DNA of 45,622 nt from Candidatus Nealsoniibacteriota bacterium (GCA_030601865.1 JAUWAW010000005.1:1-45622), one strand, 5' to 3'. Numbered from the stretch's first letter, positions 26,801-36,080 are shown. Notes: generated by a model from the sequence alone, not told the origin. A program made the numbers and translations.

Positions 26801-29490
26801 TCTGTGAAAGTTATCAAAGCATTACCCTTTACTTTGCTTTCAGCCAAAGGAGAGGTTATATTTACCTCCGGAGCCACTATATCCTTAGTAGCAGTATCAC
26901 TGCCTGGGTCACTTGTATTCCCTGCTGTATCAGTCAACGTAACAGAGGCAGTCAGTATGTCATCGTTTAAAGTTAAGACATTAATGCCAGTAACATTGAT
27001 ATTGCCAGAACCATCAACAGTATCACTGCCAGTGACAGGAACTGTTAGGTTGTTGGTATCATCAATAGAATAATCCACTAAAGCATTTGCTTCGCCGGTT
27101 CCAGTGATACTCACTGCTGTTTGATTGCTAAGATTAATGGGGTCGGTAAGAATGAGAGCGCTTGGAGCGGAAGGAGTATTAGCATCAATGGTTTTGGCCA
27201 CATCGCTTCCAGCTCCCAAAGCACTTGCGTTACCAGCTGCGTCTGTAATTACTACACCAGAAATCTGCAAAGGTGACATTTGGTCCGTGTCGCCTTCGCT
27301 AATAGTATAAATAGCGGTATAGGTTTGACCCCCATCAGAAGTTGACCAACTTAATTCCACTCCATTATAAGAGCCGGCGACTACTGCATCTAATTCAGTT
27401 TGTCCGGGAGTAAGGGTAAAAGTAATACTATCTCCCACCTTTAACCAGCCAGCTGATGTTGCGTCGGAAATGATTGAAGTTATCACTGGTGCTACCGTAT
27501 CTTTTGTAACTATGTCAGTTGTATCTGTCCCTTTATTTCCAGCCACATCGGTTAGATAAACAGTTAATGTTAATGTATCATCATCTAGAGAACTCACATT
27601 TATTCCATCAATCTGGTCAGTAGCAGTAGTTATAGTTCCAGTATCCGTTACAGCAGGAGTTCCTGAGTTTGTATCATCAATTGAATATGTGTATGTTGTA
27701 TCAACTTCTGCTTCCGCAAATGTAAATGACATTTCATTCTTGTTCGCATCATTAATGTATAATTGGTCAATTGATACTGTATATCCTGTTGGTTCTATTG
27801 TATCAACATTAAATGTTCCGGCACTAAGATTATCTGCCATCGTGTTGCCAACAGAATCAGTGGCACCAACAACACTGATGGTGGCAGGTATTTCTTCATC
27901 ATTATCTTCTAAAGTAAATGTTCCTTCCCAACTAGTGCCTGAATAAGACGATTGACTAACAGCTACAGGAGAACCAGTAATACCGGTTACTTCAACTGTA
28001 GGCGAGATCTCTGTATTCATGTTTTCGCTAAAAACAACAGTGATGGTAACTATGCCATCTTTGGCTGGGTCCGGCGCAGCCATAGCACTGGTAACTAACG
28101 GATTAATACCATCAGTTGGAGTTGACACAAGACCGCCAGTAATCAGGTTTCCAGCGCTATCTTCTGTTCCCATAGGAGCTGCAACTGTACTTATATCTGG
28201 GGTATCCCCTGTACCAATCTCTGCGGTAAGGGTAATAATTGCTTTTGTATTATCTCCACCAACGAGAACTATATTCTGGACAGTATTTTCTGAAACCAAG
28301 AAATCATCTGCTAAAACTGCATTCATTGGTTCACTAAAAGTAACTTCAATCTCGGTTATTGATATTGTTTCAGTGGAAGAAATTATTGGCACCTGGCCAT
28401 CAGTAATTGTTTCTTCAGATATAGCAGCATTTTGATTACTTGCCGCATCCTCTACAACTCCTTCAGAAATTGTTAAATCAGAAGCTGTATAAGCAGTGTT
28501 ATTAAGAGAGTTCACAGTAACATTCAAAGTAGAACCATTTACTACCCCATTGGTTGCCGTAAGGGTCGCCGCAGTAACCGCAGTTCCCCAATCTGGAGTT
28601 CCCACAATAGAAATTGTTTCACTGAATAAAATACTTACATTTGTATCGTTTGTTGCTGTTGCAGAAATAAAAATTGGATCTGCACCATCTATCTCTGTAA
28701 TATCTCCGCTAGCAACATTTGCTAATAGATTGCCTACCAAATCTGCTCCTGTTCCTTGAGTGTATGTAACATCTTTTGCTTCTGTGCCTTCAACTTCTTC
28801 TGCTAATATAATATCAAAAGTATTATCGTTTGTTATTCCACTCTCTATGGTATCTGCTTGAACCTCACCAAGTGTGAAATCACTCGCTAAAAAAGTAGAA
28901 TCATCTATTGGTTCGCTAAAAAGAATTGTAGCTGTCTCAATTTTCCCATCGCCGTTTGTATCTTTCGTGGTAATTAATTCCACTGTTGGCGGAGTCGCGT
29001 CAACTTCAATTTGAGGTGTTAATATATTTTGACCTCCAACTAAATCATCAGTCGTTACAGTCCAATTGCGGAGGCCACTAGTGCCGGGTGTTGTAGCTGT
29101 AAAACTAATTATTGCTTCGTTTGTGATTAAATCTTTGCCGAAGACCCACGAACATTCCGCAAAAGTGCCTTCCCCGGTTTCTGCTTCCCACCCAAAAGGA
29201 CAAGAAAGACTAGTAAAATTAACAAAATCTGCCTGCTCAATTTTTACATGGGCAATACCATCTCCTGATTCATTCGTTATTGTAAATTCGTATGTAGCAG
29301 GAGTATTGCCTTTTACTGTATCAGTTTCAATGCCATTAACGGTATAATGCACACTGACTGTATGCGCAGCATAAACAGAACTAAAAATAAAAAAACCGCC
29401 TAAAATTAAAGACGCGGTTAAAGCAAGGGAAAAACCCTTTTTAAGATATGTTGAGAATTTCTTCTCAAAAGATAAGTGTATTTTGTTCAT
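23845..29490 (-). CDS. 1881-aa secreted adhesin: Big/SwmB-like Ig repeats, parallel beta-helix, C-terminal WNLISIP repeats
   Basis: Signal/TM N-term; TVAPVITSIISDAT.., ADFITIQDAIDAATEGDTINVGDGTYNERLTI beta-helix; ITNGWNLISIPTVPVDIS. Confidence 0.8.
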   Translation of the reverse strand: MNKIHLSFEKKFSTYLKKGFSLALTASLILGGFFIFSSVYAAHTVSVHYTVNGIETDTVKGNTPATYEFTITNESGDGIAHVKIEQADFVNFTSLSCPFGWEAETGEGTFAECSWVFGKDLITNEAIISFTATTPGTSGLRNWTVTTDDLVGGQNILTPQIEVDATPPTVELITTKDTNGDGKIETATILFSEPIDDSTFLASDFTLGEVQADTIESGITNDNTFDIILAEEVEGTEAKDVTYTQGTGADLVGNLLANVASGDITEIDGADPIFISATATNDTNVSILFSETISIVGTPDWGTAVTAATLTATNGVVNGSTLNVTVNSLNNTAYTASDLTISEGVVEDAASNQNAAISEETITDGQVPIISSTETISITEIEVTFSEPMNAVLADDFLVSENTVQNIVLVGGDNTKAIITLTAEIGTGDTPDISTVAAPMGTEDSAGNLITGGLVSTPTDGINPLVTSAMAAPDPAKDGIVTITVVFSENMNTEISPTVEVTGITGSPVAVSQSSYSGTSWEGTFTLEDNDEEIPATISVVGATDSVGNTMADNLSAGTFNVDTIEPTGYTVSIDQLYINDANKNEMSFTFAEAEVDTTYTYSIDDTNSGTPAVTDTGTITTATDQIDGINVSSLDDDTLTLTVYLTDVAGNKGTDTTDIVTKDTVAPVITSIISDATSAGWLKVGDSITFTLTPGQTELDAVVAGSYNGVELSWSTSDGGQTYTAIYTISEGDTDQMSPLQISGVVITDAAGNASALGAGSDVAKTIDANTPSAPSALILTDPINLSNQTAVSITGTGEANALVDYSIDDTNNLTVPVTGSDTVDGSGNINVTGINVLTLNDDILTASVTLTDTAGNTSDPGSDTATKDIVAPEVNITSPLAESKVKGNALITFTDNELTAPQCSVDDTSWVACTSGETELSDIPEFAELDQDTFTLYLKDTDSAGNTGVDSEVGIVKDTVAPSVEITYNPVSPVKAGDVIVTATYSEAIVGTPQISINQQGTEDIANADMIDSGDQTTWTYAYAVHSDNGVEYVDGEAVVSLSIVADAAGNNAEVPGEGTTFVIDTTVPIAEITSPVTDDVIKSSDVSLEYTASDTNTITCYYKIDEGVEVEITNCASPASISGLTDGRRTITLIVRDAAGNEATDDVSIVIDLDNTLDVPADFITIQDAIDAATEGDTINVGDGTYNERLTITKQLTLTGTDKTTAIIQPIAVPVAGEYDVQIYASGVIIQDFTFDFDGTDGDRGISNGTGIVIGEVGEPYPVVENVQISNNIIYSAAVAIQSGLDIDVDGLNILDNIIFLDEDGDGDLSAWDVAGIYINPNSGDGSIAVTNNTINGHIGYGIATEADNTDISGNTINNTMGSGDKAGIRYIDWYGNTHTGVTISGNTVQNMPKGIWVNSGQGSGSLSGNVQYNTLSNNDIGIWLGVNGPTTNLSINYNNVSGNISYGLQNQSEVNINAESNWWGDASGPSGQGSGSGDIVSTYVDYAPWLEDTKDSAPVRDNGQPADYTNTADPTLSLDTDRDATCRYSQTPETDYDSMTHFTTTGETSHSTALSGLAEGEHTYYVKCKSNIGEGTAVNSDDYGISFTVDITYPIITFRTPGINAAGVDATTNVIIEFNEDVKCTNDDGIWENCISLDSVSGSADYNSDTYTLTFEPDSPLDSNTEFTVALTEVTDLAVNSLSGVTTWKFTTATYYSIAITNGWNLISIPTVPVDISISEVLGDAASKIDSVWMYDVVDDEWYVYHPDGSSSNLSSMTAGYGYWISATGDDAIEGYGSLFNEQQTPPQRQLVGGWNLIGYYQNEGIEGIAVNKALSTLSDNYTDATKKWWTSLVSYDNTGKTFTTVGFSDTISPGDGFWIFMKSSTITYMYGPGESE

Positions 29491-29553
29491 ACTTAATTAT
29501 TAATTTATACTTCTGGCAACCGACTAAATTGCCACCCTCCAATTGATTTATCT

Positions 29554-29582
29554 ATTTTATTACAACCATAAACCCTTGTCAA
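29554..29582 (-). promoter_or_regulatory. promoter TTGACA-N17-TAAAAT for the adhesin gene
   Basis: Minus TTGACA AGGGTTTATGGTTGTAA TAAAAT. Confidence 0.7.
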
Positions 29583-29688
29583 GGGGTGTGTATAAGTTCC
29601 CACTATATAGGAAATAATCAGGACACAATTGTTAGTAGGACACAAGGTGGGACATCCAAAGTATTTCAGTATCTTTTTTTGAAAACTT

Positions 29689-30000
29689 CTAAATCTCGCG
29701 GTTGCATTTTTTGCAGATGCGGTATTTTTTGTTGCCCTCTATTTTGTAGCCAACTCTGGTTGGCTTACCGCATTTGGGGCAAATCAGTTTTACATCAGAA
29801 ACAGGCAAAGGCACCGGGACCTCCACCACCTGGCCCTTTTCTCCTTCTTTTTTTGGCCGGACATGTTTTTTCCTTATATTCAATCCTTCCACAACTACCC
29901 TACCCCCTTTTGGTAAGGCCTGTATAACTTTTCCCTTTCTTCCCCGGTCTTTGCCGGCAATGACTAAAACCTGGTCGCCTTTTTTTATTTTCACCCCCAC
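29689..30000 (-). CDS. rplX: ribosomal protein L24
   Basis: KIKKGDQVLVIAGKDRGRKGKVIQ...ICPKCGKPTRVGYKI. Confidence 0.92.
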   Translation of the reverse strand: MGVKIKKGDQVLVIAGKDRGRKGKVIQALPKGGRVVVEGLNIRKKHVRPKKEGEKGQVVEVPVPLPVSDVKLICPKCGKPTRVGYKIEGNKKYRICKKCNREI

Positions 30001-30011
30001 ACCAAACGAAC

Positions 30012-30269
30012 TTATGCTTCAAGACAATTCTTGATTCTATTCTTGAGTTGTCTTAATGCTTTCGCTCGCAGTTTAAGATTATGTTCACGATGGAACGCAT
30101 CTTGTCTTGAAGCATATGCTTCATAATAAACAAGGCTAAATGGTATTCTAGGCCTTGTTGAATCTACAAGCCCTAAATTATGTTTTTTGAATCTTCTTCT
30201 AAGATCATCTGTGCAACCAATATATAGTTTATCATCTTTTTTGCTTTTTAGAATATACACAAAGAACAT
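30012..30269 (-). CDS. GIY-YIG nuclease family protein
   Basis: FFVYILKSKKDDKLYIGCTDDLRRRFKKHN...RPRIPFSLVYYEAYASRQDAFHREHNLK. Confidence 0.88.
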   Translation of the reverse strand: MFFVYILKSKKDDKLYIGCTDDLRRRFKKHNLGLVDSTRPRIPFSLVYYEAYASRQDAFHREHNLKLRAKALRQLKNRIKNCLEA

Positions 30270-30297
30270 AATTTAAAGTTCGTTATGGTGTGGGGGT

Positions 30298-30858
30298 TCA
30301 TGATTTTTTGATGGGAAATCCCATCAATTTCAATAATTCTAGCCCCTCTTCTTTATTTTTAGCTGTGGTAACCACAGTTATTTCAAAGCTAAAAATACTC
30401 TTGGCTTTTTCAGGTAAAATTTCAGGGAAGGCAATATGTTCTTTAATAGCAATAGTCAAATTACCATTTTGGTCAATTGATTTTGGGTCAATACCGCGGA
30501 AGTCCCGAGCCCGTGGCAGACCAATACGAATCAGCCGTTCCAAAAAATCATTCATTTTTTTCTTTCTCAAAGTATTCATAGCGCCAATGGGCATACCCTG
30601 CCTAATCTTAAATCCAGCAATAGATTTCTTGGCTTTGGTTAAAATGGGCCGCTGGCCCGTGATTAAAGCCAAATCGTTTAAAATGGCTTCTTGAACTTTT
30701 TTCTGCTCTGACGATGTTTTACCAGCAATCAGCCGGCCAAAGCCAATGTTAACAACTACCTTTTCAATCTTAGGAACAGCCAAGTCATTTTTATAGCCAA
30801 ATTTTTCTTTCAGGGCCGGCACAACTTCTTTTTTATATTTTTCTTGTAGGCCAATCAT
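30298..30858 (-). CDS. rplE: ribosomal protein L5
   Basis: PKIEKVVVNIGFG...GQRPILTKAKKSIAGFKIRQGMPIGAMNTLR. Confidence 0.93.
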   Translation of the reverse strand: MIGLQEKYKKEVVPALKEKFGYKNDLAVPKIEKVVVNIGFGRLIAGKTSSEQKKVQEAILNDLALITGQRPILTKAKKSIAGFKIRQGMPIGAMNTLRKKKMNDFLERLIRIGLPRARDFRGIDPKSIDQNGNLTIAIKEHIAFPEILPEKAKSIFSFEITVVTTAKNKEEGLELLKLMGFPIKKS

Positions 30859-30864
30859 GTTAAG

Positions 30865-31236
30865 TTAAATAATTTCTTTCGCCAGACCTATTATTTTATC
30901 AAATCCTTTCTCTTTTAATTCCCGAGGGATGGGGCCGAAAATCCTGCCTCCCTTTGGGTTTTTTGTTTTGCCTTCTAAAATGACAACCGTATTTTCATCA
31001 AAACGGATATAAGAGCCGTCTGGCCGACGGAAAGGTTTTTTTTGCCGCACAATTACTGCTCTGACAACCTCGTGTTTCTTTACCGTCCTTCTTGGCTCTG
31101 CTTTTTTAACCGCAGCAACAATAATATCGCCCAGTCGGGCATAACGTCTCCTGGTACCACCCAAAACCTTAATACACTGGATGACTTTCGCTCCAGTATT
31201 GTCTGCTACTTTTAACATTGTCTCTGTTTGAATCAT
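30865..31236 (-). CDS. rplN: ribosomal protein L14
   Basis: [33 protein letters not shown]. Confidence 0.95.
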   Translation of the reverse strand: MIQTETMLKVADNTGAKVIQCIKVLGGTRRRYARLGDIIVAAVKKAEPRRTVKKHEVVRAVIVRQKKPFRRPDGSYIRFDENTVVILEGKTKNPKGGRIFGPIPRELKEKGFDKIIGLAKEII

Positions 31237-31301
31237 TAAATTGCGAATTACGAATTAAGAATTACGAATCACGAATATTCTTAATTCATGATTCTTGATT
31301 C

Positions 31302-31535
31302 TTAATTCTTCTTTATCAATCTCCACCGTTTCTCTTTACTCAGTGGACGACACTCCTCTATAACAACTTTGTCGCCAATCTTATATTCTCCCTTCTCAGT
31401 ATGGGCTTTATATTTTTTGTGGACTTTATATCTCTTCTTATAGCGAGGATGTTCTTTAATTCTCTCTACCCTAACCACCACTGTTTTCTGCATCTTATTG
31501 GAAACAATTGTTCCTCTTAGTTGTTTTTTAGGCAT
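31302..31535 (-). CDS. rpsQ: ribosomal protein S17
   Basis: [40 protein letters not shown]. Confidence 0.92.
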   Translation of the reverse strand: MPKKQLRGTIVSNKMQKTVVVRVERIKEHPRYKKRYKVHKKYKAHTEKGEYKIGDKVVIEECRPLSKEKRWRLIKKN

Positions 31536-31547
31536 AATTAATATTAT

Positions 31548-32090
31548 TTACTCGGCGGTGACGACCTTCTTGCCCACTTTTCTCCTCACTTGCTCACCCA
31601 CATATCTAATCCCCTTTCCCTTATAGGGCTCGGGTGGACGAACTGCCCTTATCTTGGCAGCCACCTCTCCAACCTTTGCTTTATCAATCCCAGAAACAGT
31701 AATTATGTTTTTCTCTACTGAAAATTTTATACCCTCTTCTTGCTTTATTTGGACGGGATGACTAAATCCAACCTGCAATATCAAATCCTCTCCTTCCAGC
31801 TTTGCTCGGTAGCCCACGCCTTGTATTTCTAATTTCTTTTCATACCCTTGAGTTACTCCCTTGACCATGTTAGCCAATAAAGCCCTGGTTAATCCCCAAA
31901 GGGCCTTGACTTTTTTGCTTTCTCCCTGAGACAAAACAAAAATTTTTGCCTCTTTTATATTTACTCTAATTTCGGGTCGAATTTCCTGCTCAAGTTCGCC
32001 CTTGGGACCCTTGACGACCACTTTATTGTCGCTAACTTTTACTTCCACGCCTTCCGGTATTAAAATGGGTTTTTTGCCTATTCTTGACAT
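31548..32090 (-). CDS. rplF: ribosomal protein L6
   Basis: MSRIGKKPILIPEGVEVKV...RPPEPYKGKGIRYVGEQVRRKVGK. Confidence 0.95.
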   Translation of the reverse strand: MSRIGKKPILIPEGVEVKVSDNKVVVKGPKGELEQEIRPEIRVNIKEAKIFVLSQGESKKVKALWGLTRALLANMVKGVTQGYEKKLEIQGVGYRAKLEGEDLILQVGFSHPVQIKQEEGIKFSVEKNIITVSGIDKAKVGEVAAKIRAVRPPEPYKGKGIRYVGEQVRRKVGKKVVTAE

Positions 32091-32102
32091 AAAAATTGAA
32101 AA

Positions 32103-32492
32103 TTAAAACTTTAGTCCTCCCTTTCTGGCTCCTTCTGCCAGCGCCTTCACTCTTCCATGGTATTTATATCCTCCTCTGTCAAAGACTACTTTTTTGATTT
32201 TCTTTTGAAGCGCTTTTTCGGCAATTAACTTTCCTACTTTATAGGCAACAGCAACCTTTCCCGTAAGGGGCTTTGGAGTTCCTTCTTTTTTCTCTTGCTT
32301 CAAATTATGACGATCGTTACGATTTGAAGTATTTTTTAGTTCAAAATCGCTGGCTTGGGCTAAAGTTTTGCTCTTTTCATCATCAATCACCTGAACATAA
32401 ATATGTTTGCTGCTGCGAAAAACACAAAGCCGCGGAACACGAGCCGTTCCGAATATCTTGGCTCTTACCCTCTTATGACGACTATATCTCAT
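32103..32492 (-). CDS. rplR: ribosomal protein L18
   Basis: [28 protein letters not shown]...[28 protein letters not shown]; start overlaps L29 stop. Confidence 0.9.
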   Translation of the reverse strand: MRYSRHKRVRAKIFGTARVPRLCVFRSSKHIYVQVIDDEKSKTLAQASDFELKNTSNRNDRHNLKQEKKEGTPKPLTGKVAVAYKVGKLIAEKALQKKIKKVVFDRGGYKYHGRVKALAEGARKGGLKF

Positions 32493-32692
32493 TTTTTGTT
32501 TTGTTCTTTCCATTTTGCATTGATGATGGTAAGTATCCTGGCAATGTCCTTTTTTAATTGCCGGATTTCTCTCACATTTTTCACCTTGCCTGAAGCCAAA
32601 TCAAACCGTAGGGTTCGCAATCTGGCTCTATTTTGCTGCAATACTTTTTGTAATTCTGCCTTGGTTTTCTTGTTAAGTTCTTTGGCTTTCAT
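32489..32692 (-). CDS. rpmC: ribosomal protein L29
   Basis: [53 protein letters not shown]. Confidence 0.85.
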   Translation of the reverse strand: MKAKELNKKTKAELQKVLQQNRARLRTLRFDLASGKVKNVREIRQLKKDIARILTIINAKWKEQNKK

Positions 32693-32711
32693 AGAACAAT
32701 GGTCATCCTTC

Positions 32712-32753
32712 GGGCTCGCCCCCACACCTATGCATAGGTGTGGGGGCGAGCCC
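32712..32753. repeat. 42-bp perfect palindrome GGGCTCGCCCCCACACCTATG|CATAGGTGTGGGGGCGAGCCC
   Basis: Direct reading between rplP stop and rpmC start. Confidence 0.95.
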
Positions 32754-32760
32754 TCAGGGG

Positions 32761-33168
32761 TCATTTTACAAACTTTGTCTTGATGGGCAATTTGGCTGTG
32801 GCCTTACGGAAGGCCTCTCGGGCTTGCTCCTCTTCTATGCCTTCGAGTTCAAAAATAATTCTGCCCGGTTTTATGGGAAAAACATAAAACTCTACTGTGC
32901 CTTTTCCTCCGCCCATGGGCACTTCAGTCCCTTTTCTGGTGATGGGCTTGTCGGGAAAGATTCTAATCCAAAGTTTACCTCTTTTCTTTAGATATCTGAT
33001 AATGGCTCGCCGGGCCGCTTCAATCTGACGACCACTAATCCAACGGGTCTCCAAACTTTTTAAACCAAAAGTTCCAAAGGCAAGCTTGGCTGCCCGAGTC
33101 TCAATTCCCTTGCTCCGACCTTTCATCCATTTCCGATGTTTAACTTTTTTGGGCATCAAAATAGCCAT
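32761..33168 (-). CDS. rplP: ribosomal protein L16
   Basis: [17 protein letters not shown]...[30 protein letters not shown]. Confidence 0.93.
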   Translation of the reverse strand: MAILMPKKVKHRKWMKGRSKGIETRAAKLAFGTFGLKSLETRWISGRQIEAARRAIIRYLKKRGKLWIRIFPDKPITRKGTEVPMGGGKGTVEFYVFPIKPGRIIFELEGIEEEQAREAFRKATAKLPIKTKFVK

Positions 33169-33170
33169 GG

Positions 33171-33809
33171 TTAGAATTTGTCGCCTTTGTAAATCCAGAC
33201 CTTTACGCCGATTACACCATAAGTGCAGAATGCTTGGGCAGTACCATAATCAATGTCTGCCCTTAAGGTCTGGCGGGGAAGACGGCCGGCCTGCAGCCAT
33301 TCAGTCCGTGAGATGCTTACACCATTTAACCTCCCAGCTACCTCTACCCTGGCCCCTTTTATTTCTTTGTGAGCCATAATTTTCTCCAAGGCCTGCTTTA
33401 AACTTCTGCGATAACGGATTCGTCTTTCCAAAGAAGCAGCAATCCATTGAGCAGCTAAGGCAGCTTTTGTCCAAGGGTCTTTAATCTCTTTAATCTCTAA
33501 ATTTAGTGCTTGGGCATCTTTTTTTAAAATTTTGTGCTTTAATTTCTCTCTTAATAGTTCAATGTTTTTTCCTCCCCGGCCAATAATAAAAGCAGGTCGG
33601 GCAGAATGGATAATAATATTTATCTTGTTTGGAAATCGTTCCACCTCAATCTTTTCTAGGGCACAATCTTTGAATCTTTTTTTTAAAAATTCCCTAATTT
33701 CAAAATCTTCCTTGAGATATTTTAAGGCTTTTTTTCCATAAAATCCACGAGAATTCCAATCAGCCATTTCTTTTAGACGATAAGCTTTGGGATGAACTTT
33801 GTGACTCAT
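33171..33809 (-). CDS. rpsC: ribosomal protein S3
   Basis: [12 protein letters not shown]...[15 protein letters not shown]...[13 protein letters not shown]. Confidence 0.93.
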   Translation of the reverse strand: MSHKVHPKAYRLKEMADWNSRGFYGKKALKYLKEDFEIREFLKKRFKDCALEKIEVERFPNKINIIIHSARPAFIIGRGGKNIELLREKLKHKILKKDAQALNLEIKEIKDPWTKAALAAQWIAASLERRIRYRRSLKQALEKIMAHKEIKGARVEVAGRLNGVSISRTEWLQAGRLPRQTLRADIDYGTAQAFCTYGVIGVKVWIYKGDKF

Positions 33810-33811
33810 AA

Positions 33812-34318
33812 TCAAAATGCTTTTCTTCTAAATATCCGTTTTAGGCCTTTTACAAAACTGGGTTTTCTAATCTCTTTTTCGGGTCTAGCCAGACGAGGTG
33901 TTGGTTTCTTTTCCGGCTTGGCAACTTTTTCTTCTTTTTTAACGACTGTCGGCTTTGGTTTTTTAACAACTTTTTTGGGCGCTCCTTTTACTATATCTAA
34001 AGTTAAGGTTATATGCGAGGTCTTTTTCTGGATTTCGGCGGCTCGACCCCTAGCCCTGGCCCGCCATCTTTTGAGAGTCGGTCCTTGATCTACTGTAATT
34101 TTGGAGATATAAAGGTTTTCCGGAGTTTGTTCAAGTATCTCCTTGGCTGCGGCAATTCCTGATTTTAGGAGTTTAGCCAAAGGCAAGACAGCTTTTTTAA
34201 CAGTGAAATTCAAAATGGTTTGAGCTTGCTCTACTGATTTGCCTCGAATGAGGTCGGCCACAAGCCTGACTTTCCTGGGCGCTATTCGCAGATAACGTAG
34301 TTTAACAGTAATTGGCAT
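33812..34318 (-). CDS. rplV: ribosomal protein L22 with basic C-terminal extension
   Basis: LRYLRIAPRKVRLVADLIRGKSVEQA...GPTLKRWRARARGRAAEIQKKTSHITL. Confidence 0.92.
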   Translation of the reverse strand: MPITVKLRYLRIAPRKVRLVADLIRGKSVEQAQTILNFTVKKAVLPLAKLLKSGIAAAKEILEQTPENLYISKITVDQGPTLKRWRARARGRAAEIQKKTSHITLTLDIVKGAPKKVVKKPKPTVVKKEEKVAKPEKKPTPRLARPEKEIRKPSFVKGLKRIFRRKAF

Positions 34319-34321
34319 GTT

Positions 34322-34648
34322 TTAGGTAGTTTTTTCCGTTTCCACTTTTGCTTTTTCTTTTTCTTTGGCTTTGGCTTCCTGTTCACGTTGTATCTTGCCA
34401 CCATGCCTTGAGAACTTAGTGGTTGGAGAAAACTCGCCTAATTTATGGCCGACCATCTCTTCGGTTATAGGAACAGGAATATGCTCTTTCCCATTGTGAA
34501 CCCCAAAGGTAAAACCAACCATTTCCGGAATAATGGTACAGGCCCTTGACCACGTCTTAATAATGGTCTTGGCGCCTTTCTTCACTTTAGAAATCTTTTT
34601 CAGTAATTTTTCATCCACGTATGGACCTTTTTTGAGTGAGCGTGACAT
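34322..34648 (-). CDS. rpsS: ribosomal protein S19
   Basis: [19 protein letters not shown]...[17 protein letters not shown]. Confidence 0.93.
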   Translation of the reverse strand: MSRSLKKGPYVDEKLLKKISKVKKGAKTIIKTWSRACTIIPEMVGFTFGVHNGKEHIPVPITEEMVGHKLGEFSPTTKFSRHGGKIQREQEAKAKEKEKAKVETEKTT

Positions 34649-34669
34649 AGGTTTTGCTTGGCAAAACAA

Positions 34670-34798
34670 TCACCAAACATCAAACACCAATAACCAAACA
34701 TATATAATAATTGGTTATTGGTTATTGAGATTTGTTTGGTTATTGTATCTTGTATCTTGGTTATTGAACATATTCTTGGTTATTGGTTATTTTAAACA
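34670..34798. repeat. stuttering inverted-repeat array, (AATAACCAA)/(TTGGTTATT) family
   Basis: caccaaacatcaaacaccaataaccaaac...ttggttattggttattgag...ttggttattg. Confidence 0.85.
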
Positions 34799-35593
34799 TT
34801 ATTTTTTCTTTTTCTGTCGTCTTTTAAGAATATACTTGTTCGTTGACTTTCTTCGTCTTGTTTTAACTCCACGGGCTGGTTTGCCCCAGGGTGTTTTGGG
34901 ATATTTCAAACCAATGGGCGCTTTTCCCTCTCCTCCGCCATGAGGGTGGTCAGCCGGCACCATAGCCGAGCCCCGAACCGTGGGCCTCCGACCCTTCCAA
35001 CGCGCCTGGCCTGCCTTTCTCATTTTTTTATAGCGATGTTCAGGAAAAGAGACCATACCTACTGTGGCGTAACATTCTTGAAGAATCTTGCGCAATTCTT
35101 TGGAAGGCATTTCCACATTTGTGTATTTACCCTCGTGCGCTAAAATCTTAGCGCCTGTGCCAGCTGACCTGACAATCTGGCCTCCTTTGCCTGGCTGAAG
35201 TTCTATATTATAAACCATGGTTCCTACTGGGATATTTTTAATTTTCATGCGGTTGCCTCGTTGAACCCTGGTTTTCTCCTTGATAAGTACCTCATGGTCT
35301 TTTTTCAATCCTTGGGGGGCTAAGCGATATCTCTTTGTCCCGTCCTCATACTCCAGAAGCACAATAAAAGCGGTTCTATAAGGATCATATTCTAAAGCAA
35401 TAACCTTGGCCTTCATTCCCTGCTTTTTCTGGCCAAAATCAACAAGGCGATACCTACGTTTGGCACCGCCTCCTTTATGCCGAACCGTTATTCTACCAGA
35501 ACGTCCTCTCCCGGCTCTCCTCTTCAAGGTTAAAAGCAAACCTTTCTCAGGTTTTTTCTTAGTCAACAATTTTTTGGAATCGGTGATTTTCAT
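34799..35593 (-). CDS. rplB: ribosomal protein L2
   Basis: GRGRSGRITVRHKGGGAKRRYR...MVPADHPHGGGEGKAPIG. Confidence 0.95.
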   Translation of the reverse strand: MKITDSKKLLTKKKPEKGLLLTLKRRAGRGRSGRITVRHKGGGAKRRYRLVDFGQKKQGMKAKVIALEYDPYRTAFIVLLEYEDGTKRYRLAPQGLKKDHEVLIKEKTRVQRGNRMKIKNIPVGTMVYNIELQPGKGGQIVRSAGTGAKILAHEGKYTNVEMPSKELRKILQECYATVGMVSFPEHRYKKMRKAGQARWKGRRPTVRGSAMVPADHPHGGGEGKAPIGLKYPKTPWGKPARGVKTRRRKSTNKYILKRRQKKKK

Positions 35594-35594
35594 A

Positions 35595-36008
35595 TTAGCG
35601 AGGTAAAACTTCTATTTTTTCGCCTTCCTTTAACTTAACAATGGCTTTCTTGTAGCCCTTTCTCCAGCCCTGAATCCGTCCCAAACGTCTTCTCTTGCGA
35701 GGCACTCTAATAATTTTAACACCTTTAACCTCTACACCATATAAATCTTCCACTGCTTTTTTCACCTCAATCTTGTTTGTCCTAGGCCAAATCTTAAAAA
35801 CATATTGGTTATGTTTGACCAAATCAGTAGCTTTCTCCGTGACATGAGGTTCTTTAAGAACCCGGTAGGCAATCGCAGAAATTTTTGTTTTGGGTTTTAC
35901 CGGCACTTTCGGTTTCGGCTTTTCAGTAACTTTTGCCTTGACAGGTTCTTTCTCCGGCGTTTTCTTTGCGGGTTTTTTCTTTTTTTTGAAAATGTCAAGT
36001 AAAGACAT
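35595..36008 (-). CDS. rplW: ribosomal protein L23 with Lys-rich N-terminal extension
   Basis: VLKEPHVTEKATDLVKHNQYVFKIWPRTNKIEVKKAVEDLYGVEVKGV. Confidence 0.92.
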   Translation of the reverse strand: MSLLDIFKKKKKPAKKTPEKEPVKAKVTEKPKPKVPVKPKTKISAIAYRVLKEPHVTEKATDLVKHNQYVFKIWPRTNKIEVKKAVEDLYGVEVKGVKIIRVPRKRRRLGRIQGWRKGYKKAIVKLKEGEKIEVLPR

Positions 36009-36080
36009 GAATTATGAATTTAGAATTACGAATTACGAATCTTTTATTCTTAATTCTTGATTCGTGATTCTTGATTCTTT
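36009..36080. repeat. stuttering inverted-repeat array, GAATTACGAATT family
   Basis: gaattatgaatttagaattacgaattacgaatc...attcttaattcttgattcgtgattcttgattc. Confidence 0.85.

Noticed and set aside
23845-29490. Many plus-strand ORFs antisense to the adhesin (e.g. 26663..27073, 28019..28435)
   Set aside because: Compositional mirror ORFs opposite a single long coherent protein.
29600-29680. GGACAC direct repeats downstream of rplX as a binding-site array
   Set aside because: Only two to three imperfect copies; not distinguishable from chance.
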